From Candidatus Gastranaerophilales bacterium (lineage in GTDB: Bacteria; Cyanobacteriota; Vampirovibrionia; Gastranaerophilales; Gastranaerophilaceae): a stretch of 6,936 nt of DNA. The position numbers were made by a program, and so were the translations under genes. The number at the start of each line of letters is the position of its first letter. Within the stretch, counting starts at the first letter, position 1. Shown piece after piece: positions 1 through 4,807 of this stretch. The notes beneath the pieces were generated by a model. That model searched no databases, was not told where the DNA came from, and worked only from the letters and a program-made list of their open reading frames with translations. The stretch covers positions 1 through 6,936 of the forward strand of contig QAMI01000028.1 in NCBI GenBank assembly GCA_003150395.1, written 5' to 3'.

Positions 1-219
1 CTTGCCAGAATTTTTAACTATTCCTCCAACTACGGCGTTTCTATGTTTGTAAGCCATGCCTCCTTCGGGCTTCTTGTGATGCTTGCTCTTTTTATGGGAG
101 TTTTGGCGGCAACAATAAATGCTTTCAGTGGTTTTGTAACTTATTATTTGATAGAATTTAATAAATCCTTAAAAACCCCAAAAAATTTTGAAGATACACA
201 GTTTAATATAAGAAAGTAG
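1..219 (+). CDS. C-terminal fragment of an unidentified membrane protein
   Basis: The frame is open from the first base to a TAG at 217-219 (72 codons), so the gene starts outside the window. Around codons 15-50 there is a long hydrophobic stretch (for example LLVMLALFMGVLAATINAF) that looks like one or two membrane helices. It is followed by a hydrophilic, Lys/Asn-rich tail of about 20 residues ending in NIRK, probably cytoplasmic. I do not recognise the family from this piece; a transporter or permease C-terminus is possible but unsupported. The stop lies 6 nt before the mtnA start with no promoter or terminator between, so the two are probably co-transcribed. Seen: frame, hydrophobicity and spacing. 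Inferred: integral membrane location and operon membership. Confidence 0.7.
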   Translation, partial: LARIFNYSSNYGVSMFVSHASFGLLVMLALFMGVLAATINAFSGFVTYYLIEFNKSLKTPKNFEDTQFNIRK

Positions 220-225
220 AGAGAT

Positions 226-1278
226 ATGACAGAATTTCATTCCAAAATAAAAACAATCGAGTGGACGGGAAACTGTTCAAAAATGGTTGATCAAACGCTT
301 TTGCCTTACGAATTCAAATATATAAATATTGAAAGCGGACAGCAGATGTTTGATGCAATAAAAACAATGATTGTACGCGGCGCACCGGCAATTGGTGTTG
401 CGGGAGCACATGGCGTTGTTCTTTATGCTCAGGAACTCGCATCACAAAACTTGAACCGGAACGAATTTGTTCAAAAACTTCTTGAAAAAGCGGATTATAT
501 AGCAACCGCGCGCCCGACAGCCGTGAATTTAATGTGGGCGGTTGAAAAACAAAAAGAAGTTATTAAAAATTCAAAGTCCGACATCACGGGCATTGTTGAG
601 GAATTAAAAAACAACGGAATTAAACTTGAAGATGAAGACATTGCAATAAACAAGAAAATCGGTGATTACGGAGCGGAAGTTGTTCCAAAAGGAGCGACCA
701 TTTTAACCCATTGTAATGCAGGCGGACTTGCGACAGTAGGCTACGGAACAGCTTTAGGTGTTGTGAGAAGCGCGTTTGCAAAAGATAATACAATTCAGGT
801 TTTTGCAGACGAAACCCGTCCCCGCCAGCAGGGTGCAAGAATTACGACATTTGAACTTACCATGGACGGAATACCCACAACACTGATTACGGATGGAATG
901 TGTTCATATTTTATGAAAAAAGGCATGATTGACATGGTTTGTGTGGGCGCTGACAGAATTGCCGCAAACGGCGATGCTGCAAACAAAATCGGAACTTATA
1001 CTGTTGCAATCGCAGCCAAATATCATAATATACCGTTTTATGTAGCGGCTCCGCTTTCAACTATTGACCCGTCAATTGCCTCCGGCGAGGAAATAAAAAT
1101 TGAAGAGCGTTCGCGAGAAGAAGTTACGCATATCAACGGCAAAATAATCTGTGCACCAGAGGTAAATGTTATAAATCCCGGCTTTGATGTAACACCGGCA
1201 GAATTGATTACAGGAATTATCACCGAAGTCGGAATTCTTCGTCCGGATTACAAAAAGTCGATTGCCGAAGCATTTTAA
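226..1278 (+). CDS. mtnA: S-methyl-5-thioribose-1-phosphate isomerase (MtnA)
   Basis: The 350-residue cytosolic enzyme has the usual MtnA length. The family converts 5-methylthioribose-1-phosphate (aldose) to 5-methylthioribulose-1-phosphate in methionine salvage or related 5-deoxypentose shunts. Visible hallmarks are RGAPAIG (51-57), the MtnA-type ARPTAVNL segment (95-102), HCNAG with the expected catalytic Cys163, DETRPRQQG (195-203), GADRIAANGD with the expected catalytic Asp243, NKIGTY (253-258) and NPGFDVTP (317-324). It belongs to the eIF2B-alpha/MtnA/ribose-1,5-bisphosphate isomerase superfamily; the full-length match to MtnA motifs argues against the other two branches. The ATG has a purine-rich GAGAGA just upstream and follows the previous stop by 6 nt, suggesting an operon with that membrane protein. 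No other methionine-salvage gene (mtnK, mtnN, mtnB and so on) is in the window. Confidence 0.95.
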   Translation: MTEFHSKIKTIEWTGNCSKMVDQTLLPYEFKYINIESGQQMFDAIKTMIVRGAPAIGVAGAHGVVLYAQELASQNLNRNEFVQKLLEKADYIATARPTAVNLMWAVEKQKEVIKNSKSDITGIVEELKNNGIKLEDEDIAINKKIGDYGAEVVPKGATILTHCNAGGLATVGYGTALGVVRSAFAKDNTIQVFADETRPRQQGARITTFELTMDGIPTTLITDGMCSYFMKKGMIDMVCVGADRIAANGDAANKIGTYTVAIAAKYHNIPFYVAAPLSTIDPSIASGEEIKIEERSREEVTHINGKIICAPEVNVINPGFDVTPAELITGIITEVGILRPDYKKSIAEAF

Positions 1279-1317
1279 AATGATTATTTAATTCAAAAGA
1301 AAAAGAAAGGAAATGCT

Positions 1318-1605
1318 ATGATGAAAAAATTATTATTGTCAATAGTTACACTATCAGTATTAACTCTAGGTACGCCAGCATTTGCAGGAACTCATGGCAC
1401 ACCAGGACAAGTTAGCGGCAGATCAGTAGGTGCTGCGGCATTGTCATTACTGATATGGCCTGGTCTTGGTCAGGCTGTAAACGACCAAAGTTACAGTAAA
1501 AATGTTACACACGCATTGCTGGGCTTAACAGGTGTATTCAGATTCTGGTCTTGCTACGACGCTTTTGTTGACAGACAGGGCGGCGTATGGAATAACCGTA
1601 TCTAA
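1318..1605 (+). CDS. Small exported/membrane protein with a WPGLGQ motif, function unknown
   Basis: This 95-residue protein begins with a clear signal peptide: a Lys-Lys n-region (residues 3-4), a hydrophobic core (5-18) and a likely signal peptidase I site AFA|G at 23/24. The mature part carries a hydrophobic ALSLLIWPGLGQ segment (41-52), then a second hydrophobic stretch (64-78) and a Trp/Tyr/Asp-rich end. The PGLGQ pattern recalls small membrane proteins whose first helix ends in PGxGQ (TM2-like or DUF-type families), but I cannot place it in one. The Shine-Dalgarno AAAGGAAA (1306-1313) serves either of two adjacent ATGs (1318 or 1321); the first is used here, and the spacing fits both. 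It starts 39 nt after mtnA without an obvious promoter, so it may be the last gene of that operon. A hairpin terminator follows. Confidence 0.8.
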   Translation: MMKKLLLSIVTLSVLTLGTPAFAGTHGTPGQVSGRSVGAAALSLLIWPGLGQAVNDQSYSKNVTHALLGLTGVFRFWSCYDAFVDRQGGVWNNRI

Positions 1606-1625
1606 TCGTAATATATACAAACATT

Positions 1626-1666
1626 TAGACTAATGGTCTGGTTAAGCCCTGCCATTAGTCTATTTT
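1626..1666 (+). terminator. Hairpin terminator after the small exported protein
   Basis: A perfect inverted repeat, AGACTAATGG (1627-1636) and CCATTAGTCT (1652-1661), extends by one T-A pair to 11 bp. The loop is 15 nt, with GG/CC inside it that could pair further. It is followed by TTTT (1663-1666). It starts about 20 nt after the stop codon at 1605. The short T tract and AT-rich stem make it a moderate rather than strong intrinsic terminator on the + strand. Confidence 0.65.
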
Positions 1667-1670
1667 AAAA

Positions 1671-1855
1671 GGAGATCCTTCGCCAGTGTTTGAATTTGCC
1701 TTTTGACTTTTTTAGACCCTGCTCAGGATGACATGGCCATTCCAACGTCATTCTGAGGCCGATTAGGCCGAAGAATCCTTGTGTGATTTTAGAGGTTCTT
1801 TTGTCTGCGGGTGAAGTTCCATTTGGCTTTTTCAGCCCATGCTCAAGATGACATG
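1671..1855. repeat. Mosaic of interspersed inverted/direct repeats in a gene-free stretch
   Basis: The gap between the small exported protein and the AbrB-like gene (1606-1917) has no credible gene. Unit A (1671-1735) starts GGAGATCCTTCG and ends CTCAGGATGACATG. A diverged direct copy lies exactly 120 bp later (1791-1855): 29 of 35 positions match between 1701-1735 and 1821-1855, while the middle of the unit has diverged. Between them sits an inverted, shortened copy (1747-1780) reading GTCATTCTGAG...CCGAAGAATCC. Thus CTCAGGATGAC (1722-1732) pairs with GTCATTCTGAG (1747-1757) around a 14-nt loop containing the palindrome ATGGCCAT, and GATCCTTCG (1674-1682) pairs imperfectly with CGAAGAATC (1769-1777). 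From memory, short interspersed palindromes of the GTCATTCTGAG/GAAGAATC type occur in several bacterial phyla. Whether this is a REP- or MITE-like element is inferred. Confidence 0.65.
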
Positions 1856-1917
1856 ATAATTTACAGCCACTAATACTAAATTTTAAAATAAATGTATGTG
1901 GATAAACAATTCAATCC

Positions 1918-2076
1918 TCATTTATTTTCGGGTTTATATTTTTTAATTTTCAATTCGTTGTTTTCGACAACGAGTTCAACCTCGTCGAGAACAGGATTGA
2001 TATTTAACAATTCCAAAATCGGTTTAGGGAGAATAATTCCCCAGCTTGTGCCATGTTGTCTAAGTTTTTTATGCAT
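1918..2076 (-). CDS. AbrB/MazE-family DNA-binding protein (antitoxin-like), apparently solitary
   Basis: The 52-residue protein has the swapped-hairpin AbrB/MazE/SpoVT pattern: basic KKLRQHGTSWGIILPKPILELL (residues 3-24), then an acidic strand DEVELVVENNELKIKKY (31-47). This fold dimerises through both chains and binds DNA; MazE-type members neutralise a toxin and repress their own promoter. The frame is open up to an ATG at 2106, but I start at 2076 because GAGGT (2081-2085 on this strand) lies 4 nt upstream and the family homology begins there. No toxin follows: the downstream region is repeat sequence without an ORF. It is transcribed divergently from a 57-residue unknown gene, with palindromic operator-like sequence between them. 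The fold is fairly sure; the antitoxin role is inferred, and a stand-alone regulator is equally possible. Confidence 0.75.
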   Translation of the reverse strand: MHKKLRQHGTSWGIILPKPILELLNINPVLDEVELVVENNELKIKKYKPENK

Positions 2077-2080
2077 AATT

Positions 2081-2085
2081 ACCTC
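2081..2085 (-). promoter_or_regulatory. Shine-Dalgarno that fixes the AbrB-like start
   Basis: GAGGT on the - strand lies 4 nt before the ATG at 2076. It falls inside the longer open frame, so it favours the 52-residue product over a 62-residue one. The same ATTGAGGT element precedes the divergent + strand gene at 2171. Confidence 0.65.
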
Positions 2086-2118
2086 AATGTCAATATTATA
2101 GTACATACTATTGACATT
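2086..2118. promoter_or_regulatory. Operator-like dyad over the divergent promoters
   Basis: AATGTCAATA (2086-2095) and TATTGACATT (2109-2118) are perfect 10-bp inverted repeats around a 13-nt centre, three further positions of which also pair symmetrically. The dyad overlaps a - strand -10 candidate, TATAAT (2095-2100, read on the - strand), for the AbrB-like gene, and contains the + strand TTGACA (2111-2116). The location and symmetry are what an autoregulatory site for a dimeric AbrB/MazE protein would look like. The binding itself is inferred. Confidence 0.6.
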
Positions 2119-2140
2119 TTATGCTTATTATGATAATAAT
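2111..2140 (+). promoter_or_regulatory. Candidate sigma-70 promoter for the 57-residue gene
   Basis: A consensus -35 TTGACA (2111-2116) is followed after 18 nt by AATAAT (2135-2140). GATAAT (2132-2137) at 15 nt is an alternative. The ATG at 2171 lies about 30 nt downstream. The -35 box sits in the right arm of the dyad, so repression by whatever binds the dyad is plausible. Confidence 0.5.
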
Positions 2141-2161
2141 AAATAAGCAATACATAAGCAT
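2121..2161. repeat. Second inverted repeat upstream of the 57-residue gene
   Basis: ATGCTTAT (2121-2128) and ATAAGCAT (2154-2161) are perfect 8-bp inverted repeats. An additional AATAAGCA (2142-2149) is complementary to TGCTTATT (2122-2129), giving three copies of an AAGCA half-site. They cover the -10 region and leader of the + strand promoter, and could be a second operator or alternative hairpins in the leader RNA. Confidence 0.45.
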
Positions 2162-2170
2162 TGAGGTTAT

Positions 2171-2344
2171 ATGGAACTATACGACAGAAACGAATCATTA
2201 CTCGCAAATGATATCTACGCAGTAGCACAGCTCCTGAAAGCCTACTGTGAAAAGTATGCGGATGATATTTATGAAATCTGCATCATGACAATTTTTATCG
2301 AATTGCTTTCGTCACTTTCAAAAGAACTCTGCAGCAGGTATTAA
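2171..2344 (+). CDS. 57-residue helical protein of unknown function
   Basis: The ORF runs from ATG at 2171 to TAA at 2342-2344, with a good Shine-Dalgarno GAGGT (2163-2167) 3 nt before the start and a TTGACA promoter candidate further upstream. The predicted protein begins MELYDRNESLLANDIYAVAQ, is rich in Leu, Ile, Tyr and Glu, contains four Cys (26, 37, 54 and the surrounding helices carry the others' hydrophobic partners only; Cys seen at 26, 37 and 54 are certain), and reads as two or three amphipathic helices without a signal peptide. The segment at about 36-47 is hydrophobic but short. It is divergent from the AbrB-like gene. A toxin role is conceivable from that position, but divergent toxin-antitoxin pairs are unusual and I recognise no toxin motif. 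The upstream signals and clean frame support a real gene; the function is unknown. Confidence 0.6.
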   Translation: MELYDRNESLLANDIYAVAQLLKAYCEKYADDIYEICIMTIFIELLSSLSKELCSRY

Positions 2345-2422
2345 TAATTTTGTCTATTTGCTCTTCCATAACAACATTTTAATACCATCATATGGATTTA
2401 AGCCAAACCTGCACGCAAAGCA

Positions 2423-3049
2423 CTAAATCTTACTAAGTTTCTTTTTCAAATCCCTGATTGAAACTTGATATTCGCTTTCGCCCATCAAAATATTTCTGGT
2501 TTTGTGTGCGCCTATGCGTTTCAAAAGTAAATTTACCGGTTTGTTACGCTCATTCGTCGTCCAAGTAAGGGTTTCAACATTGTTTAATTCCGCATTTTCA
2601 CAAATCCTGCGCCCCATTTCTTTCAAAATTTCAATTCCTGTTCTTGTTTTCATAAATTCTGGAGAAAGTGTTATAAAACCAAGATGTGCGGTCGCATCCT
2701 TATTTACTGTAATTGAATAGCCGCCTGCAAGTTTGTTTTCGGCTTTTACAACTTCGGTTATGCTGTTAGGGAGTTTTGTAGCTATTGAAAACTCTTTTTT
2801 TGCAATAAATTTTCCTATTTTATCAAAAAAAGTAAGTTTTTTGCCGGGTTCAAGATTATGTTTAACCGCATTGAAAAATAAATCGACAAGTTCTTTTATT
2901 TCAATATTGTCTTTAACAGGGCGGATAATTGTGCCGCTGAATGCGACTTTATCAGACATTGCGTTGTGATGCGAAGAAATTTGAGGAATTTTATCCTGAT
3001 TTATATTGCTTGTTTTAGAAATTAACGGGTTCTGTATATTTATTCTCAT
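2423..3049 (-). CDS. GNAT-like acetyltransferase-fold protein with a low-complexity N-terminal tail
   Basis: Of the 208 residues, positions 1-40 are a polar Asn/Ser/Gln-rich tail ending in KVAFSG (34-39). From memory, such tails with a (V/I)xF(S/G)G motif are frequent in Gastranaerophilales proteins. The C-terminal part resembles the second half of a GNAT fold: AGGYSITVNK (108-117), a beta-4-like AHLGFITLSPEF (121-132), a helix GIEILKEMGRRICENA (138-153), then TLTWTTNERNKPVNLLLKRIGAH (160-182). The last segment recalls the N...N.pa..ly.k.GF motif of GNAT enzymes. A canonical Q/RxxGxG/A acetyl-CoA loop is not evident, so catalytic activity is uncertain. AGGAGA lies 6 nt before the ATG, inside the terminator hairpin of miaB. 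It sits downstream of miaB on the same strand and is probably reached by readthrough. The substrate is unknown. Confidence 0.7.
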   Translation of the reverse strand: MRINIQNPLISKTSNINQDKIPQISSHHNAMSDKVAFSGTIIRPVKDNIEIKELVDLFFNAVKHNLEPGKKLTFFDKIGKFIAKKEFSIATKLPNSITEVVKAENKLAGGYSITVNKDATAHLGFITLSPEFMKTRTGIEILKEMGRRICENAELNNVETLTWTTNERNKPVNLLLKRIGAHKTRNILMGESEYQVSIRDLKKKLSKI

Positions 3050-3083
3050 AAAAAATTCTCCTGTATGCTAAAAAACAGGAGAA
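3050..3083 (-). terminator. Intrinsic terminator of miaB overlapping the next gene's Shine-Dalgarno
   Basis: Read on the - strand, TTCTCCTG (3083-3076) pairs perfectly with CAGGAGAA (3063-3056) across a 12-nt loop, and TTTTTT (3055-3050) follows directly. This is a standard intrinsic terminator about 30 nt after the miaB stop. An A6 tract (3093-3088) before the stem could also pair with the U tract. The 3' arm contains AGGAGA, the ribosome-binding site of the GNAT-like gene, whose ATG follows the U tract immediately. Confidence 0.8.
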
Positions 3084-3113
3084 AAAATTTTTTGTTTTAA
3101 TTTTAACAATTTT

Positions 3114-4457
3114 TTACACTAATTCACCTTGTAAATACCAGGTTTTTGTGCCGGTAATCTTAACATTCACAAATTCACCGGTTCTGTCAGTGTCGCAAGG
3201 GATATGCACAATTTTGTTGTTGCGGGTTCTGCCAGTAATCACGTTTTTGCCCTTGTGGTTTTCAAAATTTTCTATCAAAACTTCCATTGTACGTCCTACG
3301 TATTTTTTGTTGGATTTCAAGCAGTTTTCACGAACTTTTTCATTCAGGCGTGCAAGACGCTCTGTTTTTGTGTCTTCGTCAATGAATTTGTCAACCCATT
3401 TTGCCGCAACTGTTTTTTCGCGAGGAGAATAAGCTGCTGTATTTGAATAATCAAGCTCAAATTCGTCAATTGCAGTCAAGGTTTCCTCAAACTGTTCCTC
3501 TGTTTCGCCCGGAAATCCGGCAATAAAATCGCTCGTAATAGTTACATCAGGAACTTTTGCACGGACTTTGTCAACGATTTTCGCGTAAGTTTCACGGTCA
3601 TAGCGGCGGTTCATTTTTTTTAGAACTTCGCTGGAGCCGCTTTGCATTGGAATGTGGAAATATTCACAAACCTTATCAAGTTCAACGACCGTGTCAATAA
3701 GTTCATCCGTAATATCAGTCGGATATGAGGTTACAAACCGAATTCTGAAATTGCCTTCCAAAACGTTCAAATCCCTCAGAAGCTGCGCAAGGCGGTAATT
3801 TTTAAGTTCACCCTCTTTTTGTGCAAAATCTTTACCGTAACTGTCAACATTTTGTCCGAGAAGTGTAATTTCTTTAAACCCGTTTGCAAGCGCATCTTTT
3901 GCTTCTTTAATGATGATTTCCGGCGTTCTTGAACGCTCGCGGCCGCGCGTGTAAGGAACAATACAGTATGTGCAGAAATTGTTGCAGCCTTCGGTTATAG
4001 GAATCCATGCATTAACACTTTTCACACGGTTAATTTCAAATTCTTTTGCCTTATCGTCCTCGGTGGCGTTTGTTTCCGTGCATTCCAAAACCCTTTCGCC
4101 GGCATTGATTTTTTTAATAATTTCAGGAAGTGAATAAATTTTATGGGTTCCCAAAACAAAGTCAACATAAGGTGCACGGCGGAAAACCTCTTTCATTTTC
4201 TGCTGGGCGACGCAGCCGCAGAAACCGATTTTCAAATCCGGTTTTGAAGTTTTTTTCCACTGCCCCCATACTCCAATAAGGCTGAAAGCTTTATCTTCAC
4301 TCAACTGCCGGATTGAGCAGGTGTTAACCATTACCAAGTCTGCTTCTTTAGCATCTTCTGTCTTTTCATAATCAAAATGGGCTAACATTCCGAACATTCT
4401 TTCGCTGTCTGATTTGTTCATCTGGCATCCCATTGTTTCTATATAAACTTTTTTCAT
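3114..4457 (-). CDS. miaB: tRNA-2-methylthio-N6-isopentenyladenosine-37 synthase (MiaB)
   Basis: This 447-residue radical-SAM methylthiotransferase adds a methylthio group to C2 of i6A37 in tRNAs reading UNN codons. The N-terminal UPF0004 domain carries the auxiliary [4Fe-4S] ligands Cys11 (ETMGCQMN), Cys47 (NTCSIR) and Cys82 (GCVAQQ). The radical-SAM domain shows EGCNNFCTYCIVPYTRGRERSR-type sequence with the CxxxCxxC ligands Cys158, Cys162 and Cys165. TSYP (243-246), PMQSGS (270-275) and GFPGET (314-319) follow in the barrel. A C-terminal TRAM domain (about 384-445) binds tRNA. The QMN and RGRERSR variants and the length fit MiaB better than MtaB or RimO. The start has AAGGAAG a few nt upstream. 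No miaA lies in the window. A terminator and the GNAT-like gene follow on the same strand. Confidence 0.95.
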   Translation of the reverse strand: MKKVYIETMGCQMNKSDSERMFGMLAHFDYEKTEDAKEADLVMVNTCSIRQLSEDKAFSLIGVWGQWKKTSKPDLKIGFCGCVAQQKMKEVFRRAPYVDFVLGTHKIYSLPEIIKKINAGERVLECTETNATEDDKAKEFEINRVKSVNAWIPITEGCNNFCTYCIVPYTRGRERSRTPEIIIKEAKDALANGFKEITLLGQNVDSYGKDFAQKEGELKNYRLAQLLRDLNVLEGNFRIRFVTSYPTDITDELIDTVVELDKVCEYFHIPMQSGSSEVLKKMNRRYDRETYAKIVDKVRAKVPDVTITSDFIAGFPGETEEQFEETLTAIDEFELDYSNTAAYSPREKTVAAKWVDKFIDEDTKTERLARLNEKVRENCLKSNKKYVGRTMEVLIENFENHKGKNVITGRTRNNKIVHIPCDTDRTGEFVNVKITGTKTWYLQGELV

Positions 4458-4478
4458 TTAAACTTCCTTTTTAAGGTA

Positions 4479-4484
4479 ATTATA
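4479..4484 (-). promoter_or_regulatory. Candidate -10 box for miaB
   Basis: The - strand reads TATATTATAATTACC, with TATAAT at 4484-4479, 22 nt before the miaB ATG. The expected -35 position (about 4502-4507, TTACTT) is poor and lies within the octamer tandem array. The call rests on the -10 match and position only. Confidence 0.35.
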
Positions 4485-4490
4485 ATATAC

Positions 4491-4530
4491 AATAAGTGAA
4501 TAAGTAAATAGGTGAATAAGCGAATAAGTT
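4491..4530. repeat. Five-copy tandem octamer array (AATAAGTG type)
   Basis: Five consecutive 8-bp units read AATAAGTG, AATAAGTA, AATAGGTG, AATAAGCG and AATAAGTT, each close to the consensus AATAAGTG. The array lies directly upstream of the miaB -10 candidate, where the -35 region would be. Its right end forms a small dyad with the following CTTAT. Such arrays can vary in copy number by slippage. Confidence 0.8.
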
Positions 4531-4612
4531 CTTATCGTAAAGCTATAATTACAGGATTGGACGAACAACTATTATGTAACTGACTTTTCACGTTTTTATT
4601 CTAAGCCTCCAC

Positions 4613-4646
4613 AAAAAAAGACCTCCTATTTTGGTTATCAGAGGTC
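4613..4646 (-). terminator. Orphan intrinsic terminator
   Basis: On the - strand, GACCTC (4646-4641) pairs with GAGGTC (4625-4620) across a 15-nt loop and is followed by seven Ts (4619-4613). No - strand gene lies upstream of it before the + strand YkgJ-like gene, so it would end either a short untranslated RNA or antisense readthrough from the hydF side. The 6-bp stem is short but GC-rich. Confidence 0.55.
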
Positions 4647-4667
4647 AAGGTTGGTTATTTTGGTTAT
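4627..4667. repeat. Direct repeats of TATTTTGGTTAT
   Basis: TATTTTGGTTAT occurs at 4627-4638 and again at 4656-4667, 29 bp apart. A further TTGGTTAT (4651-4658) overlaps the second copy. The first copy forms most of the loop of the orphan terminator. Their role is unknown. Confidence 0.6.
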
Positions 4668-4736
4668 GTTATAGTATGTTAATTATCCTGGGGTATTTAT
4701 GGGGTATGTCTATTTAATTCGCGTAAAGATTTTTTT

Positions 4737-4776
4737 TTGACAGAAAACTTCCAAAAACTTTACAAAACTTTATAAT
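4737..4776 (+). promoter_or_regulatory. Promoter region of the YkgJ-like gene with phased AAAACTT repeats
   Basis: TATAAT (4771-4776) is a consensus -10 box 31 nt before the ATG at 4808, with TTCCAA (4749-4754) as the best -35 at 16 nt. A consensus TTGACA (4737-4742) also occurs but lies 28 nt from the -10, too far to pair with it. Between TTGACA and TATAAT, AAAACTT is repeated three times at exactly 10-bp intervals (4744, 4754, 4764). It could be A-tract curvature or a multimeric operator. Confidence 0.5.
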
Positions 4777-4807
4777 CGTCCTTCTTCAAATCTGCTATCA
4801 TGTAAAT

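Larger units (their letters stand above)
4531..4736. other. Gene-free stretch between miaB and the YkgJ-like gene
   Basis: Together with the flanking repeats and promoter (4458-4807), this is about 350 bases without a credible ORF on either strand. It holds a - strand terminator-like hairpin (4613-4646), TATTTTGGTTAT direct repeats (4627-4667) and two GGGGTAT copies at an 11-bp period (4690-4696, 4701-4707). The rest is AT-rich sequence in which I see no tRNA or riboswitch fold. It could be scar tissue from a lost mobile element, but nothing recognisable of an integrase or transposase remains. Confidence 0.5.

Noticed and set aside
1892..2101. Open frame on the + strand opposite the AbrB-like gene
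   Set aside because: It is the antisense shadow of that gene: no ribosome-binding site and a Ser/Thr/Phe-rich composition typical of reverse-frame translation.
2077..2106. Longer AbrB-like start at 2106
   Set aside because: The added residues include the GAGGT ribosome-binding site and the -10 candidate; family similarity starts at 2076.
2395..2429. GATTTA...TAAATC inverted repeat as a terminator of the GNAT-like gene
   Set aside because: A 6-bp AT-rich stem with a loop over 20 nt and no T tract is not enough for a terminator.
3148..3446. Two + strand open frames inside miaB
   Set aside because: They are antisense to strongly conserved miaB codons and have no ribosome-binding site or recognisable product.
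4491..4530. Octamer array as a CRISPR array
   Set aside because: The units are contiguous 8-mers with no spacers.
4531..4730. tRNA gene or integrase attachment site in the miaB/YkgJ-like gap
   Set aside because: No cloverleaf, no GTTCRANYC T-loop in the right setting, and no integrase fragment could be read in any frame.
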